DNA of 5,452 nucleotides, taken from assembly GCA_013154075.1 (NCBI GenBank), contig JAADDG010000192.1, forward strand, positions 1 through 5,452. The letters are read 5' to 3'. Position 1 is the stretch's first letter; the number at the start of each line of letters is the position of its first letter. The DNA comes from Campylobacterota bacterium (GTDB lineage Bacteria; Campylobacterota; Campylobacteria; Campylobacterales; JAADDG01). The notes under the pieces are model-generated. The model was not told where the DNA came from, ran no database searches, and saw nothing but the letters and a program-made list of their open reading frames with translations. A program made the translations under genes and the position numbers. This document shows positions 1-5,452 of the stretch, in pieces.

Positions 1-205
1 TGTATCCGTTAAAAGAATTAAAATCGTAAGAGAGATAATTTCTCATAGCCCTCTCAACTTCGCTTTCGGGGAAAAATTTAAAAGGCATATACACTATCTC
101 CGCTTCAAAGCCCTTTCTCAAAAGCGCATCCCTAAGCCCGTTTGTCATCAACTCCGATCCGCCGTGAATGAAAGGTACTTGAATGGAAGCTATCAAAACT
201 CTCAA
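1..205 (-). CDS. Glycosyltransferase, GT4-like N-terminal part (partial, 3' end beyond the left window edge)
   Basis: The frame is open from a TTG at 205-203 to the window edge and gives 68 residues beginning MRVLIASIQVPFIHGGSE. This is the typical start of a GT-B glycosyltransferase: a first beta strand (VLIAS), a loop with the HGGSE motif that contacts the acceptor or phosphate, then a helix (LMTNGLRDALLRKGF) and a second strand (EAEIVYMPF). The family uses nucleotide-sugar donors in the cytoplasm. Next to manC and an O-antigen exporter, a mannosyltransferase or one using a GDP-mannose-derived sugar is likely, but the donor-binding C-terminal half is outside the window. TTG is chosen because the next Met (codon 20) would remove the first strand and the GGSE loop. 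TTG also overlaps the upstream TGA stop as TTGA and has an AGGG 8 bases upstream. Family assignment is fairly secure; the substrate is not. Confidence 0.85.
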   Translation of the reverse strand, partial: MRVLIASIQVPFIHGGSELMTNGLRDALLRKGFEAEIVYMPFKFFPESEVERAMRNYLSYDFNSFNGY

Positions 206-2154
206 GCTTTATACCCTATCAAAGCATAGTCTCTTGGAAGAGAAATATAATCTTTAAACTTCTCTATCTTATAATCTTTAATATCTTTTAGCTTAGATTC
301 AAATTCGCTATGCTCTACAAGTTTATACTCCACATTTACAAAGCCTCTTGCCTCCATAAAAAAGGAGGTGCTTTCCGGATGAAGAGGATTTTTATGAGAA
401 GGATCGAGATAAAAATCCGAAGATCCAACCCTAATATTTAAAGGATTTGGTGTCTCGAATATCACGACCCCTCCCTTTTTCAAAACTCTAACGATCTCAT
501 CCAAAATCTTTATAAAAAGCTCGAAATCAAGATGTTCTATTATATGAAAACCGCTAACGGCTCCCAAAGACTCATCTCTTAAACTTCTCAAATACTCCAA
601 AGCGTCCGCTTCCACAACGTCAAGCCCCTTTTCTTTGCACAAAGAGATAGCGGCACTGTTTAGATCAACGCCTTTAGCTTTAAAACCTCTATCTTTCAAA
701 AGCGACAGCCACTCTCCTCTGCCGCATCCAAGATCCAAAATCTCGCCTTCGGTTTTCTCTAAAAGAGGCAGATAAACCTCAAGCCTTCTTTTGATCTCCT
801 CTTCAAAACCTCTAAAACGATTTTCAAAAAGAATATATAAAGCATCAAGATTATGTTTCTCTTCTTTCAAGATATTTTCTATCTGCTCTCTATCGATAGT
901 TTTAGGAAGTCTTTTTCTAACCTCTTCCAAAATAAAAGAGAGACGCTTTTGATTATCCAAGGTATAGACTTTATACTCGGAGAGTCTATCTAAAAGAGTG
1001 GAAATCTCCTCTTTATCGCTCTTTGTAGAGAGTTTATAATCCAAAAGATTCAGTCTATCCTCCGCAAACTTCTTAAATCCTCCATAGTCATCTTTGATGG
1101 AGTAGAAGTTTTCGCTAAGGATTTTAAACTCATCTTTATTAACGGAATTTTTCGCAAAATAAGAGGATACATACTCTTTAAACCCCCTATAATCGCTATC
1201 AATCTCATAAAAGCGCTCTTTGAAGTCTTTCAAATCACTGATGAGATTGTCTTTGAAATTCTGAAATTCGGTAAAATCCTGTAAAGAGTCCTCTTTTAGT
1301 TTTTGAATACTTCTTTTAATCTTCTCACTCTCTTCGCTAATCTCTTGATATTTTTCGCTCAAAGAGACCACCGATTTTTCAAAAGAGCTGATTCTTTGAT
1401 AAGTCTCTCTCATGATAGAGTCTATCATCTCTTCATTGATTCTTTGATTCTCTTTCAAATCTTCGATAGAGGCTTTCAGATAGTCTATCTCTTGTAAAAT
1501 AAGCTCGTTTTTAGACAAAATATCTTCAAAATTTTTAATCATATACTCTTTAAAACCGAAATAATCCTCGCTTTTTTTATAAAGATTTTTTATATTGGCT
1601 TCTATCTCCTCAAAAGCTTTTAAAAAGTATCTCTCCTTCTCCTCTTTTTGCAAAAATTTGGCATTTACGTAAGCTTCAAACTCATTCATTCTAACTACAA
1701 GCTTAGGAAGTTTTAAAAGAGTCGTAAACCATCTAAAGAAGTATCCTAAAACAGGAATTTTATAAATTTTGGAGGTAAATCTGACTTTGCCAAGCCCTTT
1801 TATTTTCGTTTTTACTCTTTTGCCTTCGGGGGAGTAGCGAATTTCGGCAAGAATTTGAAGTTTATCCTTTCTGCCGCTTCTTAAATCTTCTAAAAATCTT
1901 CTAAGCCCCTCTTCATCCGCCTCTCTTTTCAAAAGAGCGATATAGGCGTTTTTTATAAAATCGACATCATGAAATTTCAAAAGCTCACTTAATTCGTAAC
2001 TATCTTTTATCTCTATCTCATCTTTCTTATCCGCTATGGGAGATACTATTTTAAAATCCTCTTTTTGCTCTTTTTCATTCAAAGATTCTTTCTTACTTTT
2101 GCTCTCTTTTTTAATTATCTCTATGATTTCGTCAATACTTAAATCTTTACTCAT
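202..2154 (-). CDS. DUF4214 / coiled-coil / SAM-dependent methyltransferase, probable O-antigen chain-terminating enzyme (WbdD-like role)
   Basis: The protein is complete, 650 residues, with an ATG start 8 bases inside the end of wzt. Residues 1-50 are charged and probably disordered. Residues about 58-112 look like DUF4214 (FIKNAYIALLKREADEEGL, ending RYSPEGK). Residues 128-156 are hydrophobic and basic and may touch the membrane. Residues about 160-440 are Lys/Glu-rich helical coiled coil carrying three DYxGFK motifs. A FRGFEEEIKRR lead-in precedes a class I methyltransferase (about 470-605): motif I LDLGCGRGEW 473-482, motif II GVDLN 495-499, ADALEYL 516-522, IIEHL 538-542, and LKKGGVVIFETPNP 558-571, followed by FYLDPSHKNPLHPE. 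The C-terminus LPRDYALIGYKA matches the usual end of this family. Inferred role: methyl capping of the growing glycan at the cytoplasmic membrane, with the coiled coil perhaps spacing or scaffolding the polymerase. No kinase domain is visible, unlike E. coli O9a WbdD, and the domain order is reversed. The acceptor is unknown. Confidence 0.88.
   Translation of the reverse strand: MSKDLSIDEIIEIIKKESKSKKESLNEKEQKEDFKIVSPIADKKDEIEIKDSYELSELLKFHDVDFIKNAYIALLKREADEEGLRRFLEDLRSGRKDKLQILAEIRYSPEGKRVKTKIKGLGKVRFTSKIYKIPVLGYFFRWFTTLLKLPKLVVRMNEFEAYVNAKFLQKEEKERYFLKAFEEIEANIKNLYKKSEDYFGFKEYMIKNFEDILSKNELILQEIDYLKASIEDLKENQRINEEMIDSIMRETYQRISSFEKSVVSLSEKYQEISEESEKIKRSIQKLKEDSLQDFTEFQNFKDNLISDLKDFKERFYEIDSDYRGFKEYVSSYFAKNSVNKDEFKILSENFYSIKDDYGGFKKFAEDRLNLLDYKLSTKSDKEEISTLLDRLSEYKVYTLDNQKRLSFILEEVRKRLPKTIDREQIENILKEEKHNLDALYILFENRFRGFEEEIKRRLEVYLPLLEKTEGEILDLGCGRGEWLSLLKDRGFKAKGVDLNSAAISLCKEKGLDVVEADALEYLRSLRDESLGAVSGFHIIEHLDFELFIKILDEIVRVLKKGGVVIFETPNPLNIRVGSSDFYLDPSHKNPLHPESTSFFMEARGFVNVEYKLVEHSEFESKLKDIKDYKIEKFKDYISLPRDYALIGYKA
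214..217 (-). promoter_or_regulatory. Ribosome binding site of the glycosyltransferase
   Basis: AGGG on the minus strand with an 8-base spacer to the TTG at 205-203. It lies inside the last codons of the methyltransferase and supports the non-ATG start. Confidence 0.55.
1072..1089 (-). repeat. DYxGFK motif, copy 3 (DYGGFK, residues 356-361)
   Basis: Third copy, in the context NFYSIKD-DYGGFK-KFAEDRL. It lies exactly 35 residues (five heptads) after copy 2 and shares the FYxI lead-in with it, so copies 2 and 3 look like a tandem helical unit of about 35 residues. Confidence 0.7.
1177..1194 (-). repeat. DYxGFK motif, copy 2 (DYRGFK, residues 321-326)
   Basis: Second copy, in the context RFYEIDS-DYRGFK-EYVSSYF. 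A degenerate relative, QDFTEFQNFK, begins about 28 residues earlier (Asp293 to Asp321), equal to four heptads. Copy 3 follows exactly 35 residues later. Confidence 0.7.
1549..1566 (-). repeat. DYxGFK motif, copy 1 (DYFGFK, residues 197-202)
   Basis: First of three copies of the hexapeptide D-Y-x-G-F-K in the coiled-coil region, followed by EYMIKNF. The preceding residues (NLYKKSE) resemble those before copies 2 and 3. The DNA of the three copies uses different codons at several positions, so the similarity is kept at the protein level. Confidence 0.7.
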
Positions 2155-3355
2155 CTTTTAGCTCTTTAATCTCTATTTTCGGCTCAAGTCTGCAAAGCCC
2201 CACGAAAGGCTTTCCTTTAAAACCGGCTATCTCGAATTCGCAAGCGTTATCTATCCAGTGAAAACATTTCTCTATATGGTTTTCGTTCGTATGCAAAGCG
2301 CTCGTTATCGTATATTTGCCCACTCCCACATTCATAACGCTCTCAAAAACGCAAACATATTTTTTATCTCTCTTCAAATCAACCAAAATATCGTGATAAT
2401 AGGTGTTTGTCCCGAAAATATCCTGTCCGAATTTATCCCTGATAGCTATCCCCACCGTAACGCCGCTTATATCTTTGTAAGCTTCTATTTTAACAAAAAT
2501 TTTCGCTTTTTCGCCTGAAGAGATCACGCTTCCTTTGCTATCTTCTCCCACTATCTTTACATCCGTTATCTTAGCGTCAAACGTCCCGAAAGAGTTTTGC
2601 TTTTTGATAACCTTCTCTTCCTTTTCATTCAATTTCGCTATCAGAAAATTATAACTGTTTATCACCTCTTCGGGAGAGCCCTCCTTGATAATCTCTCCTT
2701 TATGCAATAAAAAAAGCCTATCGCAAAGAAGCTTCAAAGAGTTTAGATCGTGAGATACGTAGATAATCCCCATAGCCTTTTTTTTACGCTCCCTCAAAGC
2801 TCTCGTGCACTTTTGCTGAAAATGCGCATCTCCCACCGCCAAAGCCTCATCCACTATCAAAATTTCAGGCTCGGAATAGATAGCTATCGAAAAGGCTAGC
2901 CTCATCTTCATTCCCGAAGAGTATGTATTGATAGGCTCATCTATATACTCTCCAAGTTCGCTAAACTCTATAATATCTTGAAGTTTTCTCTTTATCTCCC
3001 TCTCACTCATCCCTATAAGAGTTCCATTTAGAAAGATATTCTCTCTTCCGGTAAGCTCGCTGTTAAATCCCGTCCCAAGCTCCAAAAGAGCGGTAACTCT
3101 ACCTTTCCTTACGATCTCTCCGCTTGTAGGATCCAAAACTCCCGCTATCAGCTTCAAAAGAGTACTTTTCCCGGCTCCATTCAAACCGATAATGCCCAAA
3201 GTCTCTCTTTCATATAAAAAAAAGGTTATATTTCTGTTTGCCACAAACTCTTTGTGATAGATCTTTTTGGTAAATACCTCCTTCAATCTATCTAAGTTAT
3301 TTTCATAAATCTTAAATATCTTCGTAAGATTTCTAACTTCCAAAAGAGTTTTCAA
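2147..3355 (-). CDS. wzt: O-antigen/polysaccharide ABC transporter ATP-binding protein with C-terminal cargo-binding domain
   Basis: The protein is complete, 402 residues. The ATPase domain (about 1-235) has Walker A GLNGAGKST at 57-65, the LELGTGFNSELTGREN block (91-106) typical of the Wzt/TagH/KpsT group, signature YSSGMKMRLAFSIA (145-158, SSGM in place of SGGQ), Walker B LIVDEALAVGD (166-176), and H-loop YVSHD (199-203). After a Lys/Glu linker, residues about 255-385 form a beta-rich domain matching the Wzt C-terminal domain (SGEKAKIFVKIEAYKDIS, VGIAIRDKFGQDIFGTNT, MNVGVGKYTITSALH). In E. coli O8/O9a this domain binds the modified non-reducing end of the glycan and is needed for export, so its presence fits the capping methyltransferase encoded next. 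The start is TTG at 3355-3353, overlapping the wzm TGA stop as TTGA and preceded by AAGGAT. Length is near that of E. coli Wzt. It works with Wzm at the inner membrane. Confidence 0.94.
   Translation of the reverse strand: MKTLLEVRNLTKIFKIYENNLDRLKEVFTKKIYHKEFVANRNITFFLYERETLGIIGLNGAGKSTLLKLIAGVLDPTSGEIVRKGRVTALLELGTGFNSELTGRENIFLNGTLIGMSEREIKRKLQDIIEFSELGEYIDEPINTYSSGMKMRLAFSIAIYSEPEILIVDEALAVGDAHFQQKCTRALRERKKKAMGIIYVSHDLNSLKLLCDRLFLLHKGEIIKEGSPEEVINSYNFLIAKLNEKEEKVIKKQNSFGTFDAKITDVKIVGEDSKGSVISSGEKAKIFVKIEAYKDISGVTVGIAIRDKFGQDIFGTNTYYHDILVDLKRDKKYVCVFESVMNVGVGKYTITSALHTNENHIEKCFHWIDNACEFEIAGFKGKPFVGLCRLEPKIEIKELKDE
2162..2167 (-). promoter_or_regulatory. Weak ribosome binding site of the methyltransferase
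   Basis: AAAGAG on the minus strand, 7 bases before the ATG at 2154. It is a poor Shine-Dalgarno match. The start lies inside the end of wzt, so translation may depend mainly on ribosomes finishing wzt. Confidence 0.35.
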
Positions 3356-4125
3356 ATAATATCCTTGATAACGGGAACCATTTTTTTATAAAGGTAAGCG
3401 CTAAGGAAAGCAAGTATAAGCGTAACGATGCCCAAAACTAAAATCCCATCCCACCCTTTAGCTTCGGAGTGCAAAAAGAGATTTTGATAAAAACTTATAA
3501 AAGTATAAGCGATATTATAATCAACCGCATAAGGAAATCTATCGTAAATCATCTCTTTTACGTAAACTATCGGCGTTATCCAAAACCAAAGCTGTAAAAA
3601 TACGGGAATTATCTCCTTTAGATCCTTAAAGAAAGGGACAAAAAGAGCTAAAATCACACCAAGAAAAAAGGCAAAAAGAGATTGCAAAAGCATAACGGGC
3701 AGAAGATACAAAAAATCCCAGCTAATAGGATAATCTATAATAATCAAAAACCCCACTCCAAGGAGCATGGAGATACAAAAAAGCAAAAATTCCACTATCA
3801 AAACGGATATCATAAAAGAGTATGCGGGGACGTTTATCTTTTTTAAAAGCTCCGCTTTTTCCAAAAAAACCATAGCCACTCTGTTTAAAAGAGTACTAAA
3901 AGAGCTCCAAGCCAAAAGCCCAGGCACAAGATATATGCTATAGGCATATTGGCTTTGAGCGATATTTAGCTTCATTTTCATAAAGTTCGAAAAAATCACC
4001 GTATAGATAAAAATCATTATAAGAGGGGAGATGACATACCAAAGCTCTCCGAAACTCATTCCCACATAACGATCTTTAAGATCTCTTTTTGCAAAGGAAA
4101 AAGCCAAAAGAAGGTTTCTTAGCAA
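3352..4125 (-). CDS. wzm: O-antigen/polysaccharide ABC transporter permease
   Basis: The protein is complete, 257 residues, the usual Wzm length. An amphipathic N-terminal stretch ends in KRDLKDRYVG (13-22), a hallmark of ABC-2 polysaccharide permeases. About six hydrophobic segments follow, roughly at 28-48, 62-82, 104-130, 138-165, 172-190 and 226-246. The FKDLKEIIPVFLQLWFWITP block (166-185) is the conserved family motif before the later helices. It forms the membrane channel that flips a lipid-linked polysaccharide to the periplasm with the ATPase encoded next. The start is TTG at 4125-4123, inside the end of manC (7-base overlap). An in-frame TAA at 4138-4140 rules out a more distant start. 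TTG at codon 7 is the nearest alternative, and Met23 would cut the KRDLK motif. The exact polysaccharide cannot be read from this protein. Confidence 0.93.
   Translation of the reverse strand: MLRNLLLAFSFAKRDLKDRYVGMSFGELWYVISPLIMIFIYTVIFSNFMKMKLNIAQSQYAYSIYLVPGLLAWSSFSTLLNRVAMVFLEKAELLKKINVPAYSFMISVLIVEFLLFCISMLLGVGFLIIIDYPISWDFLYLLPVMLLQSLFAFFLGVILALFVPFFKDLKEIIPVFLQLWFWITPIVYVKEMIYDRFPYAVDYNIAYTFISFYQNLFLHSEAKGWDGILVLGIVTLILAFLSAYLYKKMVPVIKDII
3361..3366 (-). promoter_or_regulatory. Ribosome binding site of wzt
   Basis: AAGGAT on the minus strand, 5 bases before the TTG at 3355-3353. This is the clearest Shine-Dalgarno in the window. It favours this TTG over the second in-frame TTG at codon 5. 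Confidence 0.6.
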
Positions 4126-5452
4126 CTCTCTTCTCTTTTAAAATCGTCTTCAAGTCTTACGATATCATCCTCTTTAAGATATCTTCCCACTTGCGCTTCG
4201 ATCAAAATCAGATCTATTTTGCCGGGGTTTGAGAGTCTGTGCTCTTGTCCGATAGGAATATAGGTAGATTCGTTCTCTCTTACCAAAATCTCCTTCTCGC
4301 CGTTTACGATCAAAGCGGTTCCGCTAACGACGATCCAATGCTCGCTTCTGTGATAGTGCTTTTGCAAAGAGAGTCTTTTGCCGGGCTTTACGACGATTCT
4401 TTTTATTTTGTATCCGTCCTCTTCCTCCAAAACGGAAAAATGCCCCCACGGCCTATAAACCTGCTTATGATAATCGACAATAGAGCTTCCTCTCTCTTTC
4501 AATTCGTTTACAACCTCTTTTACTTTTTGGGAGGAGTTTTTCGGCATAATCAAAAGAGCGTCTTCACTGTCTATAACAAGCAGATCCTCTATATCTATCG
4601 CACAAATTACTCTTTTTAATTCTCCGTAAAAAAGGTTATTTTTGGAGTTTTTTACTATAACTTCCCCCTTTACGGCATTACCCTCTTTATCCTTTTTCAG
4701 CTCCTTATATAGAGAATCGAAGCTTCCAAGATCGCTCCATCCCATAGAAACAGGCACCACTTTGACTCTGTCGCTCTTTTCCATCACGGCATAATCTATA
4801 CTATTTTTTGGAATCTGCTCCATATCTTTTAGACAGATTCTAACTATATCCTCTCTTCTTTTCGATCTCTCGAAAGCTCTTCTGGACATCTCGTAAATCT
4901 CGAAAGCGTGCTTTTCAAGCTCTTTTAAAAATACTCCCGCTTGAAAGCAAAAAATTCCGCTATTCCAATAAAATCCGCCCCTTTTTAGATACTCTTTAGC
5001 GGTTTTTAAATCCGGCTTCTCTTTGAAAGATAGAACGTCATTTCCTTTAGCCTCTATATAGCCATATCCGGTATGCGCCGATTCGGGCTTTATGCCGAAA
5101 GTTACCAAAAACCCCTCTTTTGCAAACTCCTTAGCTTTCAAAACCGCATCTTTATAAGCATCTTTATCTTTTATCAAATGATCTGAGGGAGTAACGAGCA
5201 AAATCTCTTCGGGATCGACGCTAAAAGCGGTCAAAGCGATAGCCGCGGCCGTATCCCTGCCCACAGGCTCAAGCAGAAACTCCCCGCCCTTTATTCCCAT
5301 CTCTTCCATCTGATCCAAAGCGATAAAATAGAGCTCTTCGTTAGAGACTATCACCTCTTTGTAACAAAGATCTCTATTTCTATCCACCGTCATTTGAAAA
5401 AGAGAGAGATCAAACATCTTTATAAACTGTTTAGGAAGATAGGTTCTTGAAA
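4119..5452 (-). CDS. manC: Mannose-1-phosphate guanylyltransferase / mannose-6-phosphate isomerase, bifunctional type II (partial, 5' end beyond the right window edge)
   Basis: This bifunctional enzyme makes mannose-6-P from fructose-6-P and GDP-mannose from mannose-1-P plus GTP. The ATG at 5417 is not the start: the frame stays open to the edge and reads SRTYLPKQFIK before it, the normal SRxxxPKQF region of the family. The GGxGTRLWPL nucleotide-binding loop and start codon, perhaps 15-20 codons, lie outside. Counting from that internal Met, the nucleotidyltransferase domain shows EPVGRDTAAAIAL (50-62), LVTPSDHLI (74-82), GYGYIEA (117-123), FKEKPD (131-136), FYWNSGIF (149-156), NSIDYAVMEKS (205-215) and GWSDLGSF (226-233). 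The C-terminal cupin isomerase domain starts at YRPWG (321-325), has LQKHYHRSEHW with metal-ligand Gln/His/Glu residues (351-361), ESTYIPIGQEHRL (383-395), and ends DDIVRLEDDF. All key residues in the visible part are present. It leads the operon part seen here and supplies the sugar donor for the exported glycan. Confidence 0.95.
   Translation of the reverse strand, partial: SRTYLPKQFIKMFDLSLFQMTVDRNRDLCYKEVIVSNEELYFIALDQMEEMGIKGGEFLLEPVGRDTAAAIALTAFSVDPEEILLVTPSDHLIKDKDAYKDAVLKAKEFAKEGFLVTFGIKPESAHTGYGYIEAKGNDVLSFKEKPDLKTAKEYLKRGGFYWNSGIFCFQAGVFLKELEKHAFEIYEMSRRAFERSKRREDIVRICLKDMEQIPKNSIDYAVMEKSDRVKVVPVSMGWSDLGSFDSLYKELKKDKEGNAVKGEVIVKNSKNNLFYGELKRVICAIDIEDLLVIDSEDALLIMPKNSSQKVKEVVNELKERGSSIVDYHKQVYRPWGHFSVLEEEDGYKIKRIVVKPGKRLSLQKHYHRSEHWIVVSGTALIVNGEKEILVRENESTYIPIGQEHRLSNPGKIDLILIEAQVGRYLKEDDIVRLEDDFKREESC
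4126..4139 (-). promoter_or_regulatory. Purine-rich leader before the wzm TTG start
   Basis: The minus strand reads AAAAGAGAAGAGAG directly before the TTG. It is a diffuse purine tract rather than a clean AGGAGG, within the last codons of manC. Together with the stop-start overlap it suggests coupling to manC translation. Confidence 0.35.

Larger units (their letters stand above)
835..1677 (-). other. Long predicted coiled-coil segment of the methyltransferase (residues about 160-440)
   Basis: About 280 residues are almost free of Pro and Gly, except at the DYxGFK motifs and one Pro near residue 417. Leu, Ile and Phe recur with heptad-like spacing between Glu, Lys, Asp and Ser. The composition is that of a long parallel coiled coil or helical bundle, assigned by eye without a coiled-coil program. 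If fully helical at 1.5 angstroms per residue it would be at most about 42 nm long. The regularly placed Gly motifs suggest hinges or helical-bundle turns rather than one unbroken rod. Confidence 0.7.

Noticed and set aside
441..451. FRGFE at residues 447-451 as a fourth DYxGFK copy
   Set aside because: It lacks the Asp-Tyr and the following Lys, and better fits the conserved FRGxxEEIKxR lead-in found before this type of methyltransferase domain. The coordinates given here are residue numbers; the DNA lies at about 802-816.
1303..1497. Plus-strand open frame of 64 codons
   Set aside because: It lies wholly inside the coiled-coil part of the methyltransferase. Its hydrophobic look comes from reading Lys/Glu codons in antisense, and it has no recognisable motif.
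2258..2518. Plus-strand open frame of 86 codons
   Set aside because: It is antisense to the Wzt C-terminal domain, which is clearly real in its own frame. The translated sequence matches nothing recognisable.
761..4560. Frequent word AAAAGAG on the plus strand, considered as an uptake signal or dispersed repeat
   Set aside because: It occurs on both strands, follows common Leu-Leu and Lys-Arg codon pairs (for example STLL in both wzm and wzt), and has no conserved flanks or fixed spacing.
4239..4619. Plus-strand open frame of 126 codons
   Set aside because: It is antisense to the conserved cupin domain of ManC. Low stop density there follows from ManC codon use, and no family motif is seen.
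5415..5417. ATG at 5417 as the start of manC
   Set aside because: The frame stays open upstream to the window edge and encodes SRTYLPKQFIK, which matches the conserved region just after the nucleotide-binding loop, so this Met is internal.

Overview
The window is a stretch of a surface-polysaccharide (most likely O-antigen) gene cluster. All genes lie on the minus strand, so transcription runs from high to low coordinates. In that order they are: manC (5'-truncated by the right window edge, stop at 4119), the ABC transporter permease wzm (4125-3352), the ABC transporter ATPase wzt with a C-terminal cargo-binding domain (3355-2147), a 650-residue coiled-coil/SAM-methyltransferase protein (2154-202), and the first 68 codons of a family-4-type glycosyltransferase (205-1, cut by the left edge). 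Each gene overlaps the next by 4-8 bases, so there is no intergenic DNA. No stretch over 300 bases lacks a gene, and I saw no promoter, terminator, RNA gene, mobile element or CRISPR array. Three of the four starts inside the window are TTG.

The genes fit an ABC-transporter-dependent O-polysaccharide pathway. ManC makes GDP-mannose. Cytoplasmic glycosyltransferases, one beginning at the left edge, would build a lipid-linked glycan from it or from a derived sugar. The coiled-coil methyltransferase would cap the non-reducing end and may set chain length. Wzm/Wzt would export the capped chain, with the Wzt C-terminal domain recognising the cap. From established knowledge, the order manC - wzm - wzt - methyltransferase - glycosyltransferase parallels the polymannose O8/O9a clusters of E. 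coli (manC-manB-wzm-wzt-wbdD-wbdA...), with no manB in the visible interval.

The most interesting object is the methyltransferase. Its domain order (charged N-terminus, DUF4214-like domain, basic hydrophobic segment, about 280 residues of predicted coiled coil with a repeated DYxGFK motif, C-terminal methyltransferase) is the reverse of WbdD. It also has no kinase domain. If it is a chain-length ruler, it is built the other way round.

Organism: base composition is moderately AT-rich (roughly 35-40% GC by spot counts), proteins are rich in Lys, Glu and Ile, and AGA and ATA codons are common. With the tight gene packing, this suggests a Campylobacterota lineage such as deep-sea or thermophilic chemolithotrophs, or possibly Aquificota. 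This is an inference from style, not a marker-gene assignment.
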